From Monocercomonoides exilis (taxonomy: Eukaryota; Preaxostyla; Oxymonadida; Polymastigidae), in NCBI GenBank assembly GCA_001643675.2, contig LSRY02000044.1, positions 518,501 to 582,500 on the forward strand: DNA of 64,000 nucleotides, written 5' to 3'. This document shows, piece after piece, positions 1-8,417 of the stretch. Position 1 is the stretch's first letter; the number at the start of each line of letters is the position of its first letter. Under the pieces are notes generated by a model that did no database searches, was not told the DNA's origin, and saw only the letters and a program-made list of their open reading frames with translations. The position numbers and the translations under genes were made by a program.

Positions 1-215
1 AAATTTTATAAAACTTATTTCAATTCAGTTCAGCTTTTTCCAATTGAAAAAATTTATTTAAAATAGGTCTAATTTTTCAAACAAAATCAAGAAATAGCTT
101 CAATTTGGCTGAAGATGGGGGAAACAGCGCAATGGATAGAAATTGCAGCACAAGTGCAATACAGCTTATGAAAGGGAGAATATATGCTTATTGTCAGCGC
201 TTTTGCGAGTTTTAT

Positions 216-419
216 TCATCTGAAAGGATTTGAAGCCTTGTGCCTCGCAAACCGAGCTGGAAGAATGAGTCTTTTTTTGATTCCTATATTTTGATGAGAT
301 GATTGCACTGGGATGTTGGGCAGTGCTTTTGGTTGATATTGGCGTGTTTGGTCGTATTTTATGTTTTTACTCATCCCTGGCCCTTCTGAACAGAAGGAGC
401 CTTTCCAAAAGGCGCACAT
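216..419 (-). CDS. Conserved 67-codon ORF downstream of copy 1
   Basis: This small ATG-to-stop frame lies 3' of the GC-rich gene on the same strand. Its counterpart in the second copy (59297-59500) has exactly the same length and start, no indels, and ends in the same KASNPFR. The two differ at about ten residues. It contains MSKNIKYDQTRQ and RLILPARFARH. It could be a small gene, a 3' exon, or simply non-coding sequence of a young duplication, since an antisense frame also stays open here. No family is recognised. Confidence 0.2.
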   Translation of the reverse strand: MCAFWKGSFCSEGPGMSKNIKYDQTRQYQPKALPNIPVQSSHQNIGIKKRLILPARFARHKASNPFR

Positions 420-885
420 GCAGCGGTGCAGAAAGAGCAGCTTTCTTCGTGTTTTTTGATGCGAACTCCTTCAGAAAAAAGGAAAAGAAAGAAAAGCATC
501 TGCAGCGAGGCAGAAAATGCACAGCTGAGCATGTCAGGAAGCGTGTTTTTGTCGCTTTTCTTTTTTGTTCATATGTATTTTTGAAGCAGAAAAAACAAGC
601 AAAAGAAAAAATACAAGCAATAATAAAGTTCTTTTTTTTTTTTCAACTTGGTGGATGGATGCCTTTGAGCAAGTCCCAGAAGAATCAGCGCACGATGACG
701 CATCTGCTCCTCTCCCTCTCTCTCTCTTTCTCACTTCGTCCAGCAAATGGCTGGTGACACTTCAGAAAGGCCATGCTTCGGAAGGGGTGATTGCAAGAGC
801 CAGAAAGCAAGCATCGCCACACGCTCTGGCATTCCCTCCTTCTGTGTGTGCATGTGTGTGCGTGCAACACCACGTTCATTCATCC

Positions 886-3129
886 TCAGTCTGGCCATCC
901 GAAGTGGAAGGCACGCGCAGCAGCAGATGCCCTGCCCATCTGCCCCAGCTGGCTCTGCAGCTCCCGCACACGCCCCAGCACCGCTGCATTCTCCTCCCCC
1001 TCCTTCCCTCCTCTGCACGCCCCTGCCTGCAGCAGCCCCAGGATCTCCCGCTCCAGCTCCTCTGCCCGCGCCACATCTGCGTCTGCCCCGTCCAGCACCT
1101 TCACCATCCCTGCCATCCCCGCCTCTCCGCCTCCTCCCCGCCTCTCCCTGCCTCCGTCCCTCCCATGCTCCATGCGGCTTCCTCCCTCCCTCGCCACCGC
1201 CTCCCAAAGGCACCCCCTGCTGCCCGAAAGCGGCTGCCACGCCCCGCACTCCTCCGAATACACACACCGCAGCACCCTCCGCCAACCCTCCCCGCCACAC
1301 ACACCCTCGCACTCAGCCACAACCACTGGCACAACCCCTCCTCCTCCTTCCTTCCCTCCCACCCCCTTCTTCCTCTTTCTCACCACCTTCACATCCACAA
1401 GCCGATACCTCCCCTCCCTCTTCTCCCCTCCCTTCCCCAGCCCTTCCCTCCTCTCCCCCACACAGCACCTGCCCGCCCCAAACAGCCCCTGCCACTTCCC
1501 CCGAATCCGGCTCAGCACATCCGATGGCGGCTCAGAAGAAGGGGCAGATGCCAAGTCCTGCGCCTCTGCTTCCAGACCGAAGCACGGCCTCAGCGATGCC
1601 CGAAACACAAGCACTGCCGAGCCTTGTGCTGTCTCCTCCTTCTCCTTCTCCTCCTCCTCCTCCTTTTCCTCCGCATCCTCCTCTGCCAACCCTTTCCTTT
1701 CTCGCTCCACTGCCTTCGCTATCGCAGACCTCGCATCCACCGACCACACCCACACCTCCAGCGACGAGTCAACTCCAATCACCACACATCGCCTCCTTCT
1801 TCCTCCCTCTTCCTCCTCTTCCTCGTTTTCCTCCTCTTCCTCCGCTTCCATTGTCTGCACAGACACCCAGCACAGCCGGCCCATCACAAACGGAACACAA
1901 ACACGGCACCCGCTCCACGTCGACACCACGTGCACCACGCTCCTCCCCTCCCCCAGCTCCCCCTCCAGCTCCCCTCCCCCATCTCCCCCTCCAGACCACT
2001 CGCCCAAGCACTCCGCCTCCCACCCTTCCCTCCCGCTCTCCGCCTCCCACCCTCCCGGCGTCACCACACACGCCACCTCCGAGTTCGCTGCCACATAGAA
2101 TGGCGGCAGCACAGGAAGCACGCTCCCCTTCCTCCCCCAACTGCTAATCCCCCAACTGCCAATCCCCCAACTGCCAATCCTGCAACAGACACTTTTGCTC
2201 CCTTCTTTCCCCAAATCTGCCTCTGCCTCTGCCTCTGCCTCAGCCTCTGTTTCTTCTGGTGCTGATGGAGCATATGAAGAAGCCACCCCACACAGGCAGC
2301 TTGCCCATCCAGTGCCCCGCCACCCGCCATACCATTCCACCGGAACCCTCCAAAGACCCACCAGCGGAGCAGACACCACAGCACACGACAGCACACACAC
2401 AACCACCCCAGGCCCTCCCTCCCCGCCGCTTTCCTTCCCCAACCCCTTCGCTCCCTCCACTCCTCCCCTCCCTGCCCCGCCACAGTGCAGTCCCAATCGC
2501 AGCCGCAGCCCGATTCCTGTGGCCGGGAAGCGCCCCTTCACCACATCCTCCCACATCCCATTTCCACGCCCCTCCCTGCTCTCCCGCCTCCCTTCCTCCA
2601 TCCTCTCCTCGCTCTCCCCCTCTGCTCCCCCGCCCTTCTCCAGAAACCTGATCTGCGGATTCAGCCCCAGCACAGCCTTCGCCACATCCGCAAAGCTCCC
2701 ACACTCTCTCCCCACCTCCACCACCACCTCCCCCACACACACCTTCTCTGCTTCTGCCCCCAGCAAACCCTCTCCACCCCTTCCTTTCCCTTCATTCACT
2801 TCTGCATTGTCTGTCATTCCCTTTGTTGCTGTTGATGATATCTCCGAGTTCTCTGAAGATGAAGATGGTTCATCTGGCTGAGAAGCTCCTCTGCTGCCCT
2901 GTCCCTTCTGTCCCAACCCATCTCCCACTTCTTGCATCCCACCTGCTGGATGTGCCTGCGCAGATTGAGGAGCACACTCTGCCGTTGTCTGTGCTGATCT
3001 GTCGCTGTTTGCTCCATCTGTTTTTGTTTTGTCCTTGTCAACCTTTACTCCTTGTCCATCCCCACATCCCTCGCTCCTCCCCTGCTGGCCTTGGTGCGCC
3101 AGCCATGCTCCTTTCCCATATCCCAGCAT
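886..3129 (-). CDS. Unrecognised GC-rich duplicated gene, copy 1 (intact frame)
   Basis: I do not recognise this protein. The open frame runs from a TGA-bounded point near 3165. The first in-frame ATG (3129) gives 747 aa, but the true 5' end could be spliced. Visible features from the N-terminus: a Ser/Glu-rich stretch; a segment with WEDVV and a hydrophobic VVVCVLSCAVVSAPLVGLW stretch; an (EA)n run; three tandem GSWGI-like units coded by 15-bp repeats at about 2143-2187; an acidic EEEE block; an RCVVIGVDSSLEVWVW segment that resembles a beta-rich core; and a C-terminal predicted coiled coil (AEELEREILGLLQ ... VRELQSQLGQMG). The frame is supported by the second copy, where the same amino-acid sequence is conserved in stretches despite frameshifts. 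The gene's composition is far more G+C rich than its neighbours. Function and start are unknown; the frame call is moderately secure. Confidence 0.55.
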   Translation of the reverse strand: MLGYGKGAWLAHQGQQGRSEGCGDGQGVKVDKDKTKTDGANSDRSAQTTAECAPQSAQAHPAGGMQEVGDGLGQKGQGSRGASQPDEPSSSSENSEISSTATKGMTDNAEVNEGKGRGGEGLLGAEAEKVCVGEVVVEVGRECGSFADVAKAVLGLNPQIRFLEKGGGAEGESEERMEEGRRESREGRGNGMWEDVVKGRFPATGIGLRLRLGLHCGGAGRGGVEGAKGLGKESGGEGGPGVVVCVLSCAVVSAPLVGLWRVPVEWYGGWRGTGWASCLCGVASSYAPSAPEETEAEAEAEAEADLGKEGSKSVCCRIGSWGIGSWGISSWGRKGSVLPVLPPFYVAANSEVACVVTPGGWEAESGREGWEAECLGEWSGGGDGGGELEGELGEGRSVVHVVSTWSGCRVCVPFVMGRLCWVSVQTMEAEEEEENEEEEEEGGRRRRCVVIGVDSSLEVWVWSVDARSAIAKAVERERKGLAEEDAEEKEEEEEKEKEETAQGSAVLVFRASLRPCFGLEAEAQDLASAPSSEPPSDVLSRIRGKWQGLFGAGRCCVGERREGLGKGGEKREGRYRLVDVKVVRKRKKGVGGKEGGGGVVPVVVAECEGVCGGEGWRRVLRCVYSEECGAWQPLSGSRGCLWEAVAREGGSRMEHGRDGGRERRGGGGEAGMAGMVKVLDGADADVARAEELEREILGLLQAGACRGGKEGEENAAVLGRVRELQSQLGQMGRASAAARAFHFGWPD
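2143..2187 (-). repeat. Three tandem 15-bp units inside copy 1
   Basis: Three near-identical 15-bp units (ATTGGCAGTTGGGGG type on the coding strand) encode GSWGI-GSWGI-SSWG. Copy 2 has only two units (about 57615-57644). The array therefore changes length in steps of 15 bp and keeps the frame. Confidence 0.7.
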
Positions 3130-3237
3130 CACACTTCCACCAAATGATACTTCTCTTGCTCCCACTTTTCAACAAAAACTTTCATTCGTTTCAAACCTGG
3201 TTGTTAGCTATTCAAATGAGAACTTGTTGAAAATGAT

Positions 3238-3721
3238 AGCAAGATGCCACTTTAAGGGTACCCGATTTTTTCGTTAAATCCATGAATAAATAGCTTAAAA
3301 AATGCAATGAAGATATATTTATTATATATTAGGTTTATAATAGCCAATTGATCAAAACTGAAAATGATTGAAAGTTTTTTATTCAAATCGAAAGTTTTAC
3401 GAGAATTTTTTCAAACTTCATTAAAATACTTAAATTGAGTTATTATCAACCCTGACATCAAAAAATAGCCCTTAAAAACTAATTTTAGAACCTGAAAAAA
3501 TGTCTTTTTATTGTTATTTAATAAATTTTACAAAAAAAAAATTTCAAAATTTCAATTTGGGTACAATTGTTTTTGATAAAGAAAACCCTAAAAAAGTTCG
3601 ATGATTAATAAAACATATTGTCAACACCAAAGAGTGTTGATGAATGTTCACTCGAAAACATTAAGCCTTTTCATGAAGCTTATTTGAAATTTTTTAGGTA
3701 CACTTAAAGTAACCTTTTGCC
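3238..3721. mobile_element. 484-bp non-autonomous TIR element with 8-bp target duplication
   Basis: The insert is bounded by AAAATGAT at 3230-3237 and again at 3722-3729, an exact 8-bp target-site duplication. Its ends are imperfect inverted repeats: AGCAAGATGCCACTTTAAGG on the left and GGCAAAAGGTTACTTTAAGT on the right (read inward). The matching place in the other copy, near 56580, has one copy of the target (AGAATCATTTCC) and no insert. No transposase frame is present. An 8-bp duplication is typical of hAT-like transposons, but the superfamily is inferred from that alone. Confidence 0.75.
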
Positions 3722-3833
3722 AAAATGATTTTGAAAAATCATCAATTTATTCCACATCAATCAATGAATAATGAGATTCTTTTCTTTCCATTTTTTTAAC
3801 TCCTCCATTTCTCTTCGTTTTTATCTCTCAATA

Positions 3834-4232
3834 CAGATATCGCATAAAATACCGGACATCGCACAAAATACCGGACAAGATCGATTTCACAATAACTGCA
3901 AGAGGAATAATTCTGTTAAATTTCCTCAAAATTCATCTCATTGATGCAAACTCATTTGATATTCAAAACTCTTAAAACAGCTTCATTTATGCTCAGAAAT
4001 AAATAATTATTAAAATTTCGGAGAAACTGGATTTTGAATTTCCCCCGAAATTTTGATATTGTTTTTTTTCTGAGCACAAATGAAGCTGTCCTGAAAGTCT
4101 TGTATGTCACGTGAGTTTGTATTGATGAGATATATTAAGAGGAAAATTGTCTGAATTATTCCTCTTGCAGTTATTGTGAAATCGATCTTGTCCGGTATTT
4201 TGTGTGATGTACGGTATTTTATGCGATATCTG
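3834..4232. mobile_element. 399-bp foldback MITE with TA target duplication
   Basis: The element is flanked by TA on both sides (3832-3833 and 4233-4234) and is nearly a full palindrome. Both ends begin CAGATATCGCATAAAATACC reading inward, and similarity continues for about 80 bp (IR including GATCGATTTCACAATAACTG) and then more loosely toward the centre near 4030. Each arm carries a short internal direct repeat of ACAAAATACCGGACA type. The homologous place in the second copy (about 56475) lacks it. TA duplication fits the Tc1/mariner superfamily, so this is probably a MITE mobilised in trans. It contains no coding frame. Confidence 0.8.
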
Positions 4233-4393
4233 TACTTCAACCCTCCAATCTTTGCATTTTTGTGTTGGATGCAACGAAAAAATTCGTATTATTAACATTT
4301 TTTTATTTGCTGGAAATTTTGAAGAGTTGCATTGAAGTCTTCCAAAATATGCATGATTGAAGCATTAATGATTCAAAGATGACATTTCCTTTT

Positions 4394-4467
4394 AGCCCTG
4401 GGTGACGTGGTGACTTCTGACGTGACATTTTCTATTTTTGACGGACGTGACAGTTTTTTCCACGTCA

Positions 4468-4524
<57 letters not shown>
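4394..4524 (+). mobile_element. Short poly(A)-tailed TGACGT-rich element, copy A
   Basis: The unit starts AGCCCTGGGTGACGTG, carries several TGACGT or ACGTCA words, and ends in an uninterrupted run of 56 A (4469-4524). A second unit with the same start and a 60-A tail lies in opposite orientation at 7573-7688. A shared 5' end plus an A-tail suggests retroposition (SINE-like), but the unit is only about 75 bp before the tail and no Pol III boxes were identified. More ACGTCA-type words continue at 4630-4710, so the right limit is uncertain. Confidence 0.5.
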
Positions 4525-4528
<4 letters not shown>

Positions 4529-6110
4529 CAACATTATATTTAATATTTTTCTTGAAAAAACTGTATTTTTCAATTTTTGTGAGAAATTATTTTCTAATTC
4601 TTCTAATCAAAATAACCATAACACATTTTTGACTGACGTGATAGCGGCAATCGGAATTTTTACTCGTCACTGACGTCTCAAGGCGCTGACGTCAGGTGAA
4701 GTCAGATTATTTGAAAATGCAAAAGAACTTTCAAAACTTCAACATCGGATGAATGAAACTGGAATGTGATTCATAGCTTTTCAAAGTGACTTTTGCCCAT
4801 TATAAATCAATTGTGAAAAGTTGAATCTCTATTTTCTCGTAAACGTATCACTTTAAAACTCAAAAGATGAAGCATCGAATCAATAATGACTTTATTCATA
4901 TTATGTTCAATATGAAACTGAATTGGGAACAAGTTTTTCATTATTTTCAACATTTTTTTTGATTATTTCATTTTTCTATCTTATTCGATTTGAAGTGAGC
5001 AATTATCATTGAAAGAAAGTTTCACATCAAGCCATGTCTTTTTTATAACTATAGAATGAATCGTTTTCGACATCCAATTCTGCTTTTGATGAAAATCAAC
5101 AAACAAAAAGGAATGAAACCATCCATTCTATTCCCAATTGAAATAGAAATATTGGCATAAGATATATATGTGGAAAATGCACAGACTGAGTTGGAAGAAA
5201 TATGAACATTTTCCCCCAATGGAGTGGAATCCCTCGTGCAAAGTGTAGACAAGTTAAAATCCACATTATTTCTGCATGAGATGTTGATTTCTCATAATTG
5301 CTTGAACTGAAAAGTCTTGTAAAGGAATGCTTTGTGAATGATTATTTATTATATTTCAACTGTGATTGTGAATTAATTATCAGCGAATTAGATCAATATA
5401 TTTTCTTTTCTGCATTCTGAGCATCGGCTGATTGAAATGGAACTGCATCTTCTTTATCCCGTTGTAATTATTACTGCTTAATCCGGTTTTCTTCACTGTT
5501 TCGTTTCATCCTTTTGTTTTTTGAAAAAAAAAATATTAAAGAAAACCGAGAAAAATCCAGAAAAAACTGAGGAAAAGAACGGAGATTATGAAAGCGATGA
5601 AGATGAATAATAGAATAAGGAACTCAGAATTTGTTCCTCTCCAATAAAAAAGTGTGAAAGAAGTTTGAGGAGGAGTGAAGAAGAAGAAGAAAGGTCAAGT
5701 CATAAACGCAAGACATTTCTATTTTTTATTTATGATTTTTTGTTGAAGTTTCTCTTCATTATAAATAATAATAATAATAAATAAATATAATTGCTTTATC
5801 AAAGCCATAAGCAATTGTTTTCTATTTGTGAAATGAGAAAAATAGAAAATAATAGAATATTCTCGTTGGAAAATTCAAACATTTCATTTCCTCAAAATAT
5901 CACTAAAGAATAAAAAAAAACTCAACGATAAGTGCAGGAAATTCTTTGTGTTGTGAAAATCCAATATTTCAAGAAAAATTTTGGACATCTTCATTTCCTT
6001 TTCTTCTTTCTTTATAAAAATGATCATTTTTTTCCGGTTTCTTTTTCGCAGAATAAACAGTTCTTATGTTCTTTCAATCAACAAAAAACAGTGAAAATTC
6101 GAGAGTCATT
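4525..6110. other. AT-rich spacer, no supported gene
   Basis: The only structure seen is a cluster of TGACGTGA/TGACGTCA-like words at 4630-4700 and simple (AAT)n and GAAGAA stretches near 5690-5790. A minus-strand open stretch at 5049-5264 has no start or splice support. Nothing convincing is coded. Confidence 0.5.
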
Positions 6111-6113
6111 ATA

Positions 6114-7250
6114 TCATTTTAAATGAGTTGATGAATCGTAAAAAAACAACATCAATCGCTCTGACTGATTGCAAATCTTCAGTTTTCGCTTCCCCCGTTG
6201 GAAGCTCCGTTTTTCATTATGCGAATACATCTTTTGCTCATTCTCCCGTTGTTTTCTGTTGCAGCTTTTAAACAGCTGAAGTATTTTCACTATGAGTCCA
6301 ATATATCCTTTATTTCTCAATTTGCACACAGTAAAGAACTTTAAAATTTCATCAAGTTATCTCCTAATTATTAAAACTTCTATTCTTCCTTTTTCTTCCT
6401 TTTTTCTCTTCCATTGAACACATTTTATCGACTCTTCCTGTTTTCTGGCTGCTTCTCTCCCTGGATGTTTCCGATAAACGATAGTTTCTTTCAACTTTTC
6501 TACGTTATTGCACCATTTTGTCAATAACTTCAAGGCAGACTGACAGGCAAGATGAGTAAAGTTGTACATCACTTGATATCTGATAATTCCTTTGATTTCA
6601 TGCAGATACAGTTTTTGTTCATTTTCCTTTCAAAAAAAAGAGATAAACAATCAATAATATCAAAAAGGAATTTGAAATACTCACATAGTTTCGTTATCAA
6701 TGCAACTTGAACACAATGAAACCATTTCCACTTCTTTTTAAGCTTCCTTGCAATCTTCTTTGATCAATGAGGCTTTCAGAATGCAAGTCACGATGATAAA
6801 TCGTAAATTTGTTGAACTGAAATCATCACAAAGCAAAACAAAGTATTCACAAAGATCAGCCAGTAGCCTTTTATCCTTTTCTTCTATCTTTTCATTTTCA
6901 TTCATTATCATCTTTATTGTTCTTCTGTTCAACTTAAACTCCAAAATGAATCATTAAAAGTTTCATTGCTTCCGCTGTTCAATCTGCTTCAACTGCAAAC
7001 ATGTATCATCAATTGATATTATCTTTTCTTTTATATTTTTTCGATTTGATAGATAAATACGATTCTGAAAAATAAATCAATTACAAACGTGCTTTTAATA
7101 AGTCATACAAATCGCTTCTTCATTTTTCTTTTCCCGCACATTCACAGTACTTTCTTCAAATTCATTTTTAATGTCTGAATTTCGAATTAAGTGACAATCC
7201 AATTCTTCAAGAATTCATATATTTCAACAATTGCACACCTGCATTTTTTT
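6114..7250 (-). CDS. Possible intron-rich gene, exons not resolved
   Basis: On the minus strand several short open blocks look coding (hydrophilic, non-repetitive) and sit behind plausible 3' splice sites. From 5' to 3' they are: about 7205-7110; 7070-6975 after TTATTTTTCAG (NRIYLSNRKN...); 6940-6830 (MNENEKIEEKDKRLLADLCE); 6625-6357 after TTTTTTTTGAAAG (ENEQKLYLHEIKG... ALKLLTKWCNNVEKL); and possibly 6329-6114. Some phases agree: a GTGACT donor after the third block joins the fourth in phase 0. Others do not. No family is recognised and start and stop are undecided. It may instead be a decayed gene. Confidence 0.3.
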
Positions 7251-7571
7251 CAGATTCAAGCTTCTCCTGCACCACTTAATGATATGACACTTTGAAGCTA
7301 TGCCACTTTTTAATTTTAATTTCGATGAATACAAGATGGGAAATAAAATATTCGCACATAGCAAACACTTACTATAACTATCAAAATATCTTCATTGACA
7401 CAGATCATCAATTATTTGGGGTTAAAAACAATGCATTGATTGGAAAAATATTGTTTTGAAATCGATATGTCTTTTATAATGGTATTCATGATTTTTATTT
7501 CTGTTTTCATAGTTGAAAATATTTTATTTAAAATAAATACATAATGTATTCAATAAAATATTTCTTTTCAT

Positions 7572-7572
<1 letters not shown>

Positions 7573-7633
<61 letters not shown>

Positions 7634-7688
7634 AAGTGGAAAATTGGTGACGGACGTGACGAATTTTTTCTTCACGTCACCCAGGGCT
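7573..7688 (-). mobile_element. Short poly(A)-tailed TGACGT-rich element, copy B
   Basis: Reading the minus strand, the unit begins AGCCCTGGGTGACGTGAAG at 7688 and ends in 60 A (T on the plus strand, 7573-7632). It shares its first 16 bases and a GACGGACGTGAC-like core with copy A at 4394. The flanks may hold an imperfect 10-bp target duplication: GAAAGGAAAT before the unit and GAAAAGAAAT just after the tail. Confidence 0.5.
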
Positions 7689-8417
7689 ATTTCCTTTCTG
7701 TTATCCGTGTATGATTGGTGCAAAATATCATTATTAATTGATAATTGAAATTTGTTCAAACCTTCAAAACTCAATGAATGGAAAATGTTCTTCTTTTCTT
7801 TTTCTCCTTGCATCAATCAACTGTTATAATGCTATTAACTCATTCAAAAAATGGTCCTTTTGTTGTTTATATAACAATACAATGCCAAAATAAAGATTGC
7901 CCTCATCGTAAATTTTATTATCTATTTTTTTCATAAAAAAATACTTATGTTTGAATTTTGCAGAAACTCATACTCTAATTTATTTAATCTTTTATACGCA
8001 TACATTCTTTTTTATTCTACCAGGAAACGAGTCTGACTTTTTTATTTCTTTGGTCCCTTTAAAAAAATAATAACTGTCATGGAGATATTCGGAATTATTG
8101 AATTTGCATTCTGATTTTGCCTTTCATGATTTTTATTTTATCTTGTTGACCGTGCAAATCCAGGTTTTAGCATTATAACAAGTTGAATGCATTTAAAGTC
8201 TTTCCCGGTGGCAAGAAAAGGAAAATAACTAATTTAAAGATAATGAGCTGCATCAAGCGATATTGCAAAAGACAGCAGGAAACGGCAAATGGAATAGAAT
8301 GTGTGATTTGGCCTCACCTTTTACAGTGGATTTTTAATCGAGCATTATCCATTTATCGCAGTCAAAAGAAAAAGATCGAGCTCCCTTTCTTCAAGAATAG
8401 AAACGCAAATTCAAAGA
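7689..8417. other. AT-rich spacer upstream of the beta-helix gene
   Basis: No gene is supported. Sequence close to the start codon of the next gene (about 8330-8417) is less AT-rich and probably holds its leader. An overlapping frame at 8183-8506 has no coding support. Confidence 0.4.

Larger units (their letters stand above)
75..4390. repeat. Inverted duplication, arm 1 (GC-rich gene unit)
   Basis: This arm matches 56330-59640 in inverted orientation. Matching runs through the 3' flank (from about position 75), the whole GC-rich coding region and the 5' flank to about 4390. Shared 5'-flank landmarks, read on the minus strand, are GACTTCAATGCAACTC near 4340 and AGAGAAATGGAGGAG near 3810. Arm 1 is longer because two transposon-like inserts (3238-3721 and 3834-4232) interrupt it; both sites are empty in arm 2. 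The coding part is strikingly G+C rich against an AT-rich surround. Ends were judged by eye and are good to a few tens of bases. Confidence 0.85.

Noticed and set aside
4469-4524. The long A and T runs as assembly padding
   Set aside because: Both runs end units sharing the same AGCCCTGGGTGACGTG start in opposite orientation, which a random artefact would not produce; exact lengths may still be inaccurate.
6781-6850. Kinase-like HRDL catalytic loop on the minus strand (IYHRDLHSESLI)
   Set aside because: The invariant Asn is absent, the frame ends shortly after, and no other kinase motif is nearby, so it is probably chance.
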